A stretch of DNA of 64,000 nucleotides from Lewinellaceae bacterium (GCA_016716135.1 JADJWX010000018.1:42909-106908), one strand, 5' to 3'; shown: positions 7,641 through 18,880, numbered from the stretch's first letter. Numbers and translations: made by a program. Notes: generated from the sequence alone by a model not told the origin.

Positions 7641-10061
7641 TCAATTCTTCTGGTAATGCTTCTTAAGAAAGGCATCGTACTGCTCCTTATTCTGCGATAT
7701 ACATTTTCCTTCATGGTTAACTTTAAACGTCGTATCGCTATTTTCTACACTGAATCCGCCATCAACTCTACTAACAGAATTAAATATGCAAGGAATAAAC
7801 TCCAGACCGTTTAAATCGACAGCGCCATAATAGCCTTTTGATACTATTGCGGTTTTGGTCTCGTCGAAAGAATCTATTATGCGTTCATATTTACAGTCTA
7901 AAACCTGATTACCGGTTTTATCAATTAAGCCATAACGGCTTTGATCAACTTTTACTTTTGCATATCCATTTTTATCAAAGAGATAGACTTGCGAATATTT
8001 TGGCTCTTGGACAATCTTTCCCGAACTATTTACAATGCCAATGCCCTCGCTAGATTCGTATTTGTCCTCATTATATTCTGAATAATTAATCCGAGTGTTG
8101 GAAATAAGAAATAAATCCCAGCTGCTACTGAAAAAATAAATATGCCGTTCATCTTCGAATATAACATCACCCTTTGTGTTAATTACACAATTTTTCTTTA
8201 TGTCCGGATAATTTTGCAAAAAAGATTTTTTCTTTCCCGGAACGTCATACTGAGCAATTGCAAAACCGTATTGATTGAAAGGATCAATTTCTTTGTATTT
8301 AACATCAGGAACTACAACCTCTCCTTTATCATTTAATACCCCGTAATAATTGCCATTATTATTTTTTTTAAACTTGGCCAAACCAAATTGGTCAAATTTA
8401 TCAATAGAAAAATACTCGTTTGGAACTACTTGATATCCTGAAACATTCACTACGCCATATTTTCCCGACTCATTTCCACATCTTGCCAATCCCAAAGCAT
8501 TAAACTCTCCTATCCATGAATATTCAGCATCCAATATTATTTTTCCATGGGCATTTGCAAGTCCTTTTTTGTTATTTCTGTCTGCAACTAGAAACAGGCC
8601 GAGGGTATCCAGTTTTTTAATTTCCTTATATTGACATTGCAGCAGCGCTCTGCCACTCTTGTCTACTAGCCCATAAAACTTTTGAATTTCAGGGCTCTCA
8701 GATTTTTTAGATTTTTCTTGTTTTTTAATTCTGGCTTGCTGTCTCTTAGTTGCGCTTCCGCCATCATCGTGTTTGGGGGCATAATAATCAATAAGTGGAT
8801 CTTGTGGATATTGTTCATCTTGATCCTTTTTAAGATTTATCTTTTCTAATATAGACTTTTTGGGAACATCTTTTATTTCTACGATCGAAACACCCTCTGG
8901 GTTGAATTCGCCAATGTTAGAATACTTGCCTAATTCAATAATATAGCGTCCATTCCGATCAATTAAGCCATAAGTATTAGATACCTCTACCCCGCTGTTA
9001 TCTGTAACCTCATAAGTTTCAAATCGCACATCTTTTGGAGCATAATAAAAAGGGCCGCTAATTATTTTTCCCTGGTCATTTATAACAAAATACTCGACCC
9101 GGTTGTATCTGTTCCTGTCTTTTTTATCTAATTTTGCATAGAGCACAAACAAATTCTTTGAGAAGTAAGTAATTTCACGAACTTCATTTATAAATTCATA
9201 TTTGTCAACTAAAGAATTAAAGTTGAACAATTCCTTTTCATTTCTATCAATAAGAAACCACTTGCCATAATTTTTTACCAGCGTATAATTCTCGCGAAAG
9301 GATTCTGCAAAATCATATTTGAAGGGAATGGCCAACTTTCCCTCATTATTATAAAATCCGAACTTGTTGTTCCGCTTTACCCGGGCAAGACCATTGGTAA
9401 ATTTGTCGATAAAAACATAGTTGGGATCGTTTCGGATTTCCTTCAATGAAAATCCGTAAATAGTTTTATGTGAAGTACTATCCCGAATCGGGTATATGGT
9501 AAAATCCTCAGACATGCAGTTTTCAGCCGATCCGATAATCGACTCGCCTACGGTCTTCAATTCCCGAATTTTTATATTGAGTGGCCCATTATCCTGTGCA
9601 TTACCTGGCAGAGAACTAAGCGCCGCTTCAAACTCTAATCGGGCCTTATGGAGCTCGGTTTTGAATTCCTTCTTTACCTTTTCAATATTATCAAGCGTTT
9701 GATTATTTACCTTGCGGACTTTATCCATCTCTTCCTGCCTGATACGAACCGAGTCTTCCTTTTGACTAATAATTGCTTCCCGTTCCGTTAAACTGAGTTG
9801 CTGAAAGGCGATTTCAGCCTCCAGTTTCTTCAGTTCTTTTATTTGACTGGTTATCTTCTCCATTTCTTCCAATGGAAAAGTATAGTTGTTATACATGTTT
9901 ACAACTTCAGGGTTTACCACCTGTGTATTTATGGTAGTATTATCAAACTTGTTATTCCCGTAAAAGGTGCAAAAATCCTGATTAGATTGATTCCCCTGTG
10001 CAGGTAATAAACAGGGCATTGTAGCGAACAAAAAGAAGGCTGTGTAACGGTTAATTTCCAT
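7641..10061 (-). CDS. Secreted or surface WG-repeat protein with N-terminal coiled coil
   Basis: 806 residues from the ATG at 10061; an in-frame ATG at 10091 adds 10 residues before the signal peptide. The start overlaps the upstream gene's stop by 11 bases. After the signal peptide (ending LLPAQG) there is an Asn-rich segment (NNKFDNTTINTQVVNPEVVN), a charged coiled coil (about 65-150) and about nine WG-type repeats such as GFYNNEGKLAIPF-Y, GLVDKSGRALLQCQY, GVLNDKGEVVVPD and GLIDKTGNQVLDCKY. A Lys-rich insert (about 440-460) splits the repeats. WG repeats are beta-propeller-like and common in Bacteroidota, and occur in proteins linked to conflict or signalling systems. The gene is strikingly AT-rich compared with its neighbours, suggesting transfer. 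Confidence 0.82.
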   Translation of the reverse strand: MEINRYTAFFLFATMPCLLPAQGNQSNQDFCTFYGNNKFDNTTINTQVVNPEVVNMYNNYTFPLEEMEKITSQIKELKKLEAEIAFQQLSLTEREAIISQKEDSVRIRQEEMDKVRKVNNQTLDNIEKVKKEFKTELHKARLEFEAALSSLPGNAQDNGPLNIKIRELKTVGESIIGSAENCMSEDFTIYPIRDSTSHKTIYGFSLKEIRNDPNYVFIDKFTNGLARVKRNNKFGFYNNEGKLAIPFKYDFAESFRENYTLVKNYGKWFLIDRNEKELFNFNSLVDKYEFINEVREITYFSKNLFVLYAKLDKKDRNRYNRVEYFVINDQGKIISGPFYYAPKDVRFETYEVTDNSGVEVSNTYGLIDRNGRYIIELGKYSNIGEFNPEGVSIVEIKDVPKKSILEKINLKKDQDEQYPQDPLIDYYAPKHDDGGSATKRQQARIKKQEKSKKSESPEIQKFYGLVDKSGRALLQCQYKEIKKLDTLGLFLVADRNNKKGLANAHGKIILDAEYSWIGEFNALGLARCGNESGKYGVVNVSGYQVVPNEYFSIDKFDQFGLAKFKKNNNGNYYGVLNDKGEVVVPDVKYKEIDPFNQYGFAIAQYDVPGKKKSFLQNYPDIKKNCVINTKGDVIFEDERHIYFFSSSWDLFLISNTRINYSEYNEDKYESSEGIGIVNSSGKIVQEPKYSQVYLFDKNGYAKVKVDQSRYGLIDKTGNQVLDCKYERIIDSFDETKTAIVSKGYYGAVDLNGLEFIPCIFNSVSRVDGGFSVENSDTTFKVNHEGKCISQNKEQYDAFLKKHYQKN

Positions 10062-10695
10062 TGGCGGTGTCTTTTTTCCCGGAGTAATCATTATTGATTG
10101 TAATTGGACCTGAAGGGTTTATAATTTGAGGGCCATTAACGGTTGTATTATTAAAAATAGTTTTTGATGTTTTCGAATTACCACCGGGGCTCTGAGTAGC
10201 CACTGGAGACGTAACAGGCTTTTCAACCACAGATTTGGGTTCCGGGATTTCCGATTCCGGCGTGGTATCTTTTTTAAATATTGCACTATCCCGCACAACG
10301 CCGGTATTATGCGATTCAGGTATTTTTTCAGACTCTATCCGGGCCGTGTTGTTATTTCCCGACATCCAATAAACCAGAGCAATAATCAGAAGGATTGGTA
10401 TAATTCCAAGCAAAACTGCTGTTCGCCTGTTTTTTTTCATTCCGCTAACCTCCTCCGGCAATGCATCAATAAGTTCCATAAAAGATGCGCTTAATTGAGC
10501 AAGCCCGTTATCCTGCTCCGCTCTGGATAATGCACCAATTCTCCTTTGTTGACTAAATGTCCGGTATCTTCCAATTAACAGTAAAATGTCATTCTGCAGT
10601 TCATTACTTACGTTTGAACTGATATCAGCTAACCGATCTGCCAGTCCCGAAAGGTTGCCTTCTGCCAATAATTGTTTAAGATTTCCCTTTGTCAT
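10051..10695 (-). CDS. EAD11-like effector-associated domain protein with a transmembrane helix
   Basis: 214 residues from the ATG at 10695; the frame stays open to 10869 but that extension is Cys-rich and unlike any domain. Residues 1-83 (MTKGNLKQLLAEGNL...LLIGRYRTFSQQRRIGALSRAEQDN...FMELIDALPEE) match effector-associated domain 11, a small death-fold-like adaptor described in bacterial conflict systems, which recruits partners by homotypic contact. One membrane helix follows (AVLLGIIPILLIIALVYWMSG), then a Pro/Ser/Glu-rich linker and an Asn-rich end (IFNNTTVNGPQIINPSGP). The EAD would face the cytosol. It overlaps the WG-repeat gene by 11 bases, so the two are co-translated. Confidence 0.8.
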   Translation of the reverse strand: MTKGNLKQLLAEGNLSGLADRLADISSNVSNELQNDILLLIGRYRTFSQQRRIGALSRAEQDNGLAQLSASFMELIDALPEEVSGMKKNRRTAVLLGIIPILLIIALVYWMSGNNNTARIESEKIPESHNTGVVRDSAIFKKDTTPESEIPEPKSVVEKPVTSPVATQSPGGNSKTSKTIFNNTTVNGPQIINPSGPITINNDYSGKKDTANGN

Positions 10696-11129
10696 TAATT
10701 CTAATGATTTGCAACACTTTAGGAGCCAATCAATGTTCAGCCGGATGAAATAAAAAAGGCAAAAGTTTAGGTTTGTGGTGTTAACCTTATAAGCCCGGAG
10801 GCACTCACAGGCACAATATCGCGCAAAATGTCGAATGTAGACAACTGATAGCACGGGACGGACTGGCATGACAGACAGGAAGTTGGTTTATACAACAATG
10901 TTGCACTTTCCCGGCCACCTGTGAAAATGTACGTCCATACAGTCCGGCTTTCATCAAGTCAGGGGTTTAAATTTGCGGGCAACGGATCAAATTCCCGCCC
11001 CGCCCCCCATGTCAATATTAGCCATCCCCAACCTTTCCCATCACTTTCCGTAGCCAAGCCCCTATTTTTGCCCAATATTTTCCCCACCTCCGTCTCAATC
11101 CATCTCACGAGTTTCATTCCGATCTTGAA
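10696..11129. other. Intergenic region upstream of divergent EAD11 and M4 peptidase genes
   Basis: About 430 bases with no supported gene. It should carry both divergent promoters. I see no clear TAnnTTTG box at a convincing distance from either start, nor any repeat. Confidence 0.4.
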
Positions 11130-14100
11130 ATGAAGTTATTGCTCTACTCCGTCATGCTGTGGCTCCTCGCCGCCGGCACCGCTTTTGCACAATCCAACCC
11201 CGACCGGGAACCCCTCTTTTACAGCCGCTACGGTAATCCCGACTGGCTTACCGTAGCCGAAAATGTAAATCTTACCGCAACCGAACTGGTCCAACTACAT
11301 CTCCGCGATCTCGGCCTGGGCCCCAACGACGAACTGCGCCGCTACCGCACCGACACCGACGACCTGGGCTTCACCCACTACCGCTACCAGCAATACCACC
11401 GCAGCGTGCCGGTCGATGGCGCCGAGCTGCTCATCCACGAGAAAGACGGCCGCGTGCATACCCTCAACGGCAAACTGGTGCGCGGACTCGACATTGAAGT
11501 CCGGCCCACCCTGCCCGGCAGCAAGGCTTTGCAACTGGGCCTCCAACACCTCCCCGCCCAGCGGTACATGTGGGAGTCGCCCGAGGCGGAAGCCCTGCTG
11601 CGCCGCATCCGGCAAAACCCCTCGGCTACCTTTTTTCCCAAGCCCGAACTGGTGCTGGTTGCGCCCGGATTCACCCGCAACGCCGCCGATTTTCAGCTCG
11701 CCTGGCAGGTGGAAATTTTTGCGGAGCAACCGTCCGTGCGCCGCGAATTGTTTATCAGCGCTGCCAACGGCAGTATCCTGGAGGAGGCTGACCTGCTGCA
11801 CGACCAGAACACCCCCGGCACTGCCGAAACCAAATACAGCAGCACCCGCCCGATCGTCACCGACTCGATGGATACCGACCTCTTCCGCCTGGTGGAAACC
11901 ACCCGCGGCAACGGCATTGAAACATACAACATGCAGCGCGGCACCGAACACGCCGATGCCGTCGATTTTCTGGACGACGACAACAACTGGAACAACGTCA
12001 ATCCCGAGAAAGATGAGGTGGCTACCGACGCCCACTGGGGCGCCGAAATGACCTTCGATTATTTTTCCCAAAAACACAACCACCCCGGCGTAAACGGCAA
12101 CAACATGGCCCTGATCAGCTTCGTCCACTACGACGAAAACTGGGTAAACGCGCAATGGACCGGCGACTGGGCGCGCTTCGGCGATGGCAACGGCGCTTCC
12201 TACGGCCCACTGACCTCCCTCGATGTAGTGGGGCACGAGTTTGTGCACGGCATCACGCAGTTTACCGCCAACCTGCGCTACCGCAACGAAAGCGGTGCGC
12301 TGAATGAATCGTTCAGCGATATTTTCGGTACTGCCATCGAACTGTGGGCTGCGCCCGAACGCGGCGACTGGCTGATCGGCGAAGATTTTGCCCTGAGCAC
12401 CGCATCCCCGTTCCGCAATATGGCCGACCCGAAAAAAGAAGAAAACCCCGATACTTACAAAGGCGAACACTGGGTTTTCGGCACGGCCGACAACGGCGGC
12501 GTGCACACCAACAGCGGGGTGCAAAACCACTGGTTTTACCTGCTCACTGCCGGCGGCAGCGGCAAAAACGATCTCAATCTCGACTATTCGGTGTCCGGCC
12601 TGGGCCTCGACACGGCGGCAGCCATCGCCTTCCGCAACCTGAAATACTACCTCGTACGGCTGTCGGAATATGCCGACGCGCGCGAAGGCGCCCTGCAATC
12701 GGCTGAAGACATCTACGGCCCCTGCTCCACGCCATTTCAGGAAACCGCCAACGCCTGGTACGCTGTAGGTGTGGGCAAATTGTTGAGCCCCTTCGACCTG
12801 AAAGCCATCGCCGTACTTGGACCCACACCCATCGAATGCGGCCTGACCGGCACGGAGCCCGTATCGGTCCAACTGCGCTACAGCGGCTGCAACGCCGACC
12901 TGCCCGCAGGCACTAAAATTCCAATGGCCTACCAGGTGGAAGACCACCCCGTCGTTTGGGACACCCTCACCCTGGCTGCCGACCTGACAGCCGCCGACAC
13001 GCTGAATTTCACCTTTTCGGCGCCACCCGCTGAATTCGCCACGCCCGGCACGTATCACCTGCGCTGCTGGACGGGCCTCGGCGACGACCTGAACCTGAGC
13101 AACAACGAGCTGCTTCTGACGGTGGAAAGCATAGCCGAACAAAATACCGACGTGCGCCTGCAAGCCGTCAGCCAGCCGGTATCCGGCTGCATGCTGGGCT
13201 TTGAAACGCCCGAAGTGGAAATTGGTTATTGGGGCTGCGATCCCTTGCCCGAAGGCACCGAAATTCAGGTGACGTACCGCGTCAACGGTGGCGCGCCGGT
13301 GGCGGAAATGGTGCAAACACCCCAACTGCTCAACACCGGGGAGGCATTCAAATACAGCTTTTCCAATCCGGCCGACTTGTTTGCCAACGGCGACTACGAC
13401 ATCGATGTTTGGGTAAATTTCGGTCCGGACGGACTCAACCAGAACGATAGCCTGTTCAATCTGCACATTACCAATCCGGCGCCGGTGCGCCGCAACCAAG
13501 TACTGACCTTCGAAGCGGACCAACTGTCGCTCGATTCGGTCTTCAGGCTGGAAAAACCGGGTTACTCCCGGGGCGAAATTTCTGCCGACGCCGCCCGAAC
13601 CGGCGCCTACGGCTACCGGATTACCGGCGGCGACATCGACAAGGCTTTTCTTTTTGGCGAAGCCGTCATTCCGAACAACGACAATGTCTGGAATGTAAAC
13701 CAACAGTTCCGCAGCAAACTGTGCCTCTGCGCCGACCTGTCGGGCATGGCTTCCGCCGAACTGCAATTCGAGCATAAACAGACGTATTCGTTCTTTTACC
13801 TGAACAAGTTCGGTTACAACCTGCCTTACTTCAGCTCCCTGCGCGTCGTGGTGAACGGCGATGTGGTCAGCCCGACATACAAGCCGATTACGCCGAACTT
13901 CGACAGCTGGCGCCAACGCAAATTCGACCTGGACGCCTACCTGGGTAAAACCGCCGAAATTTGTTTTGAAACGCTCACGGGTATCAGCCCCGAACTGGAT
14001 ACGTTCAGCTCCGACGGCGACCGGGTGCTGCTCGACAATATTGCCATTGTAAGCGCCCCGGTAACCGGTACGGCCGGCCCGGCGGCTGCGGAGCCCGACT

Positions 14101-14345
14101 GGTCGGTGATGCCCAACCCCGGCACGGGTTTGTTTACGATCGATATCCCGGCGGAGCGCACGCAACCTGTTTCCATTTCGGTGTCGGACGCCTTGGGCAG
14201 CCTTGTTTACCAGCGGCAGACAACCCTGCAAACCGGCGACAACCGCATCGCCCTGGATATGCGCGGGATGGCGCCCGGTATGTATTCCGTGCAGATCGGA
14301 TTGGAACAGTACCGGTATGCACGGCGGTTGGTTTTACAGCCCTGA
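11130..14345 (+). CDS. Secreted M4 family (thermolysin-like) zinc metallopeptidase with T9SS sorting domain
   Basis: 1071 residues. Signal peptide (MKLLLYSVMLWLLAAGTAFAQ), then an FTP/PepSY-type propeptide (about 35-235; FTHYRYQQYHRSVPVDGAELLIH). The peptidase domain holds the zinc motif HEFVH with His369, Glu370 and His373 and the third-ligand segment NESFSDIFGT (Glu about 393), plus HTNSGVQNHWFYLL, the M4 C-terminal histidine region. After it come two CARDB/Ig-like repeats (about 560-790), a MAM/jelly-roll-like stretch and a type IX sorting domain (VMPNPGTGLFTIDIP...GMYSVQIG). It is an exported broad-specificity protease. No missing catalytic residue is seen. Confidence 0.95.
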   Translation: MKLLLYSVMLWLLAAGTAFAQSNPDREPLFYSRYGNPDWLTVAENVNLTATELVQLHLRDLGLGPNDELRRYRTDTDDLGFTHYRYQQYHRSVPVDGAELLIHEKDGRVHTLNGKLVRGLDIEVRPTLPGSKALQLGLQHLPAQRYMWESPEAEALLRRIRQNPSATFFPKPELVLVAPGFTRNAADFQLAWQVEIFAEQPSVRRELFISAANGSILEEADLLHDQNTPGTAETKYSSTRPIVTDSMDTDLFRLVETTRGNGIETYNMQRGTEHADAVDFLDDDNNWNNVNPEKDEVATDAHWGAEMTFDYFSQKHNHPGVNGNNMALISFVHYDENWVNAQWTGDWARFGDGNGASYGPLTSLDVVGHEFVHGITQFTANLRYRNESGALNESFSDIFGTAIELWAAPERGDWLIGEDFALSTASPFRNMADPKKEENPDTYKGEHWVFGTADNGGVHTNSGVQNHWFYLLTAGGSGKNDLNLDYSVSGLGLDTAAAIAFRNLKYYLVRLSEYADAREGALQSAEDIYGPCSTPFQETANAWYAVGVGKLLSPFDLKAIAVLGPTPIECGLTGTEPVSVQLRYSGCNADLPAGTKIPMAYQVEDHPVVWDTLTLAADLTAADTLNFTFSAPPAEFATPGTYHLRCWTGLGDDLNLSNNELLLTVESIAEQNTDVRLQAVSQPVSGCMLGFETPEVEIGYWGCDPLPEGTEIQVTYRVNGGAPVAEMVQTPQLLNTGEAFKYSFSNPADLFANGDYDIDVWVNFGPDGLNQNDSLFNLHITNPAPVRRNQVLTFEADQLSLDSVFRLEKPGYSRGEISADAARTGAYGYRITGGDIDKAFLFGEAVIPNNDNVWNVNQQFRSKLCLCADLSGMASAELQFEHKQTYSFFYLNKFGYNLPYFSSLRVVVNGDVVSPTYKPITPNFDSWRQRKFDLDAYLGKTAEICFETLTGISPELDTFSSDGDRVLLDNIAIVSAPVTGTAGPAAAEPDWSVMPNPGTGLFTIDIPAERTQPVSISVSDALGSLVYQRQTTLQTGDNRIALDMRGMAPGMYSVQIGLEQYRYARRLVLQP

Positions 14346-14428
14346 GGGATTTCTGAATCCGGGAAACCAGGAGGTTGTTTTTGCGCCCATCCTTGTAAGA
14401 CAACACAATTCATTGATAAAAAACACCT

Positions 14429-14483
14429 GGGCACATAGGACACATAAATTTTTAAAAATCAGCATCTTTATGTCCTATGTGCC
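14429..14483. terminator. Hairpin downstream of the M4 peptidase gene
   Basis: Arms GGCACATAGGACA(CA)TAAA and TTTATGTCCTATGTGCC pair almost perfectly around an A/T-rich loop, 84 bases after the peptidase stop. It may end transcription, or be another intergenic palindrome. Confidence 0.45.
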
Positions 14484-14596
14484 TATGTGTTTAATTTGTC
14501 ATCGCTATTTTTGCACACTTGTTTTTTACAGGTTTCCCTCCGTTTGATTGATTTTCCGCTGATCCAGCATTTTCCGCATATCCAAAAAGAAACCAT

Positions 14597-17215
14597 ATGG
14601 CATTCAATCCTACCGCCGATGCTATTCTGTTCGGCATTCAATCGGCAATCAAACTGGGCGGCGCTGTGCAGCAGGCCTACGCCAACAACCTGCGCGCCCG
14701 GGAACTGGTTTTTCCGTTGCCCAAATTTAAAACCGGTGTGACAACCTACACCGTTCGCGCTTTTTTTAATGAAAACGGGGATGGCTACAAATTTTTGCAG
14801 GATTACCCCGAACTGAAGTTATTACATGAAAAAGGCAGCGATCGGTCGGAGGCTGAGGACAACGATTACACCAAATTTTATCAAATTCTGTCGCACGCCG
14901 ACGAAGACGGCTGGTCGGCTGAATCCAACGGTGACGTCGTCACCAACCGGGAAACCTGCGTTACGTTTTTTCGCATCCGGCAATGGGAAAAAGGGCAGGA
15001 ACCCGACCAACTCTCCGCCCTCCAACTCGTCGGCGGCGCCCTGATCGAAGTAGGCATCGATTACTTCGCCCAATCGCAAAAACCATTTTTCAAAGACAAT
15101 CCCTTTGGCCGCTCCTTATCGGCCTTCCTGGCCGGGCTGGACGACCTGACCTTTTCGAGCCCGGACGACTTCAAACACCTGTCCAGAAAACTGGTGCCGC
15201 AGCTGTTCATCGCGGCCTCGGAGGTGCTCCAGGAGCTGAGCGACGACATCACCGGCGACGAAAAATTCCAGGCGCTCATCCGGCATGCAGGCACTACCCT
15301 GGCCGCCGATATTATGAAACGCCTGAAAACCATCGAAGACGAACCCGATGACAGCCTGGCCTTTGACGAAGACGGTGTGCTCCAGTGGGGGCAGTTTGTT
15401 TTTCGCAGCATCGTGCGCAATACGGGCAACCACTTTCTGGCCAACCTGCCGGTGTGGATGTCCGGGGAAAAAGGTGGCGTCGCCCTGGTCCAATCGACCG
15501 GAAAGGTGCTGCTCGATGCCATACTCGACAACCCGGTTGACCGCATTGATCTTAAAAAAGTATTTACAACCGAAACACTCGATGCGGTCATGCAGGCCAG
15601 TTTCCGGGTATTTGCCGAACACCCGGAAATGATTTCCCGAAAAGCCGGCGTGCAGGATATTGTAACCGGCGTCAGCCTGGCTGTTTTACCTAAAAACCCG
15701 GGCGATAAAATTGAGCTGGACCTGCTCATCCCCGAACTGGTGCGGCTCATCCTGGAAAACACAGCCGGCCAACTCGATCAGCTCTGGGACGCCAATACGG
15801 AAAACGGTGAACACTTGCTGCTGATTACCGTCCGCGAGTTGCTGAAATCGATCTCCCAACCTGCACCCAACGGCCGGTGGAAGCCCCGTTTCAGCCACAG
15901 CCAACTGCTCGGCCTGGCCGAAAACCTGATCAGCGACGTGGCCGACGATCCGGCCTGGATACTGAATAAAGCCGGCGACAAGGCCCTGCTGGGCGCTGTG
16001 CTGGAAGCCGTTTTTGATGCTTTACGCCAGTTGCCCGACGATCAGCGGATTGCATTCCACACGGTTGAAATGCTGTTGGAAGTAAGCATGCGCACTGCGG
16101 CAACACACAAAAATCTGCTCGGGAAAGTCAAGTTTGCGGGCACCGACCAGCAGCAGGAAGACCTGAAGAGCATCCTCAACCACGCGCTCGACATTGTGTT
16201 CGGCTATATGTTCCGGCGCGCTGAATTGCCTCCGGTGCGTCGTTTTGAATTGCTGGAGGAACTGCTCGAATTTGTTTTGGAAATGCTACTCGAAATGGCT
16301 TCGGCTAAATACCCGGATGCCAAAAGTCTGGCGCTGCTCAAACTGGTGCTGGTGGAAAGCGGTATTTTTGAGCAGGACGGTCGCTTCGACGTCCATCTGG
16401 CCCGGCGAATGAAAACGGCCCTGCTCCAGGTGCTGAACCAGCACCCCGAACTGGTGTCCGACAAGCCGGTAGTGCAAGACCTGATCCGACGCACCGCCGT
16501 TATTTTGAAGAAAAACAACCGCGCCGAGCTGCTGCCCGATATGCTGCCCCTCCTGCTCGACCTGGCCACGCGGGCGCTGCGTGAACGCATCAATCCCAAC
16601 GACGACACTCCGGTCAGCCAGCTGCTGGATGCCCTCGAAGCCGCATTGCCCGAACTGGTGCGTGCCGTGCCCGACCCTGCGGGCGACCGGTGGCGGCTCG
16701 AGCTGAACCGCGCGCAATTGCACGAGCTGATGCTCTTCCTGCTCGAACTGGTGCTCGAACAACAACCGGCCTGGGCAAAAGACAAAGAAACGCTGCAAGC
16801 TGTGATCAAGTCGGTGCTGGATGCCCTGCGTACAGCGCCCGCCGGTGCGCGTATTGATTTCCCGGCGCTGCTTCAAATTATCCAGGCCACCCTGCTGGCC
16901 GCCTGGATGAAGTCGGACTGGGTCAAAGATCGCATTGAAGACCTCAATGCCTTACAATACGCCGTGGAGCAATTGGTTGACGTGTTGTTTGAAGAAGAAT
17001 TGGGCAGTATAGCCGGCTGGAAACTGACGGAATCGGATACCCTGAATTTGCTGATCGAAGCATACCTGAAAGGACTGGCCCGGCAAAACCTCAATAAAAC
17101 CAATGTCAAAAAAGCCCTGGCCATCCTGAAAAAGGCAGTGGACACGTTGAACAAGCTGGAGGATTTTGACCTGACAGATTTGTTGCTTGCACTGGAACAG
17201 GGAAAAACAACCTGA
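14597..17215 (+). CDS. Large helical protein with internal duplication, unknown function
   Basis: 872 residues, no signal peptide or membrane helix; I do not recognise a family. The first 160 residues are mixed (TTYTVRAFFNENGDGYKFLQ). The rest is almost all Leu-rich amphipathic helix. There is an internal repeat with an offset of about 272 residues: HPEMISRKAGVQDIV (342) matches HPELVSDKPVVQDLI (616); GRW (426) matches DRW (697); DPAW (451) matches QPAW (723); DALRQLPDDQRIAF (474) matches DALRTAPAGARIDF (742). A weaker third copy appears at about 300-335. The helical-repeat build suggests a scaffold. A candidate -7 box TATTTTTG lies at 14506-14513. Confidence 0.8.
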   Translation: MAFNPTADAILFGIQSAIKLGGAVQQAYANNLRARELVFPLPKFKTGVTTYTVRAFFNENGDGYKFLQDYPELKLLHEKGSDRSEAEDNDYTKFYQILSHADEDGWSAESNGDVVTNRETCVTFFRIRQWEKGQEPDQLSALQLVGGALIEVGIDYFAQSQKPFFKDNPFGRSLSAFLAGLDDLTFSSPDDFKHLSRKLVPQLFIAASEVLQELSDDITGDEKFQALIRHAGTTLAADIMKRLKTIEDEPDDSLAFDEDGVLQWGQFVFRSIVRNTGNHFLANLPVWMSGEKGGVALVQSTGKVLLDAILDNPVDRIDLKKVFTTETLDAVMQASFRVFAEHPEMISRKAGVQDIVTGVSLAVLPKNPGDKIELDLLIPELVRLILENTAGQLDQLWDANTENGEHLLLITVRELLKSISQPAPNGRWKPRFSHSQLLGLAENLISDVADDPAWILNKAGDKALLGAVLEAVFDALRQLPDDQRIAFHTVEMLLEVSMRTAATHKNLLGKVKFAGTDQQQEDLKSILNHALDIVFGYMFRRAELPPVRRFELLEELLEFVLEMLLEMASAKYPDAKSLALLKLVLVESGIFEQDGRFDVHLARRMKTALLQVLNQHPELVSDKPVVQDLIRRTAVILKKNNRAELLPDMLPLLLDLATRALRERINPNDDTPVSQLLDALEAALPELVRAVPDPAGDRWRLELNRAQLHELMLFLLELVLEQQPAWAKDKETLQAVIKSVLDALRTAPAGARIDFPALLQIIQATLLAAWMKSDWVKDRIEDLNALQYAVEQLVDVLFEEELGSIAGWKLTESDTLNLLIEAYLKGLARQNLNKTNVKKALAILKKAVDTLNKLEDFDLTDLLLALEQGKTT

Positions 17216-17239
17216 ATACTGAACCTGAAATTATGCATA

Positions 17240-17430
17240 GTGTCGGCCTGACTTTGAGTCTAATGTCGTCAATTTAAGAAATCAGAGGAGGTGGACACTT
17301 TTCAAATTTGACTTTTCAAATTGAACTTTTGACTTTTTTAAGAGCAATATCAGTTCGAGAAGTTCCTTTTAAGTCAAATTTGAAAAGTCTAATTTGAAAA
17401 GTCAAAAGTGTACACCCACCCAAATACCTT
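17240..17430. repeat. Palindromic element E1, left part
   Basis: Opens with terminal repeat GTGTCGGCCTGACT-TTG-AGTCTAATGTCGTCAA, then the family core (runs of CTTTTCAAATTTGACTTTTC and its complement around GAGAAGTTCCTTTTAAG) and stops at CCAAATACCTT. The intact relative at 32552-32780 (opposite strand) continues straight into TTAAGTTGACGACATTAGAC, which here appears only at 18843. Confidence 0.85.
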
Positions 17431-18842
<1,412 letters not shown>

Positions 18843-18880
18843 TTAAGTTGACGACATTAGACTTTGAGTCAGGCCGACAC
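18843..18880. repeat. Palindromic element E1, right terminal repeat
   Basis: TTAAGTTGACGACATTAGAC followed by TTTGAGTCAGGCCGACAC is the inverted partner of the left end at 17240-17277. It restores the element boundary after the homopolymer block and ends 42 bases before the next gene. Confidence 0.85.

Noticed and set aside
11295..14231. 978-residue frame antisense to the M4 peptidase
   Set aside because: Shadow of the GC-rich coding strand; the sense frame has a complete, recognisable protein.
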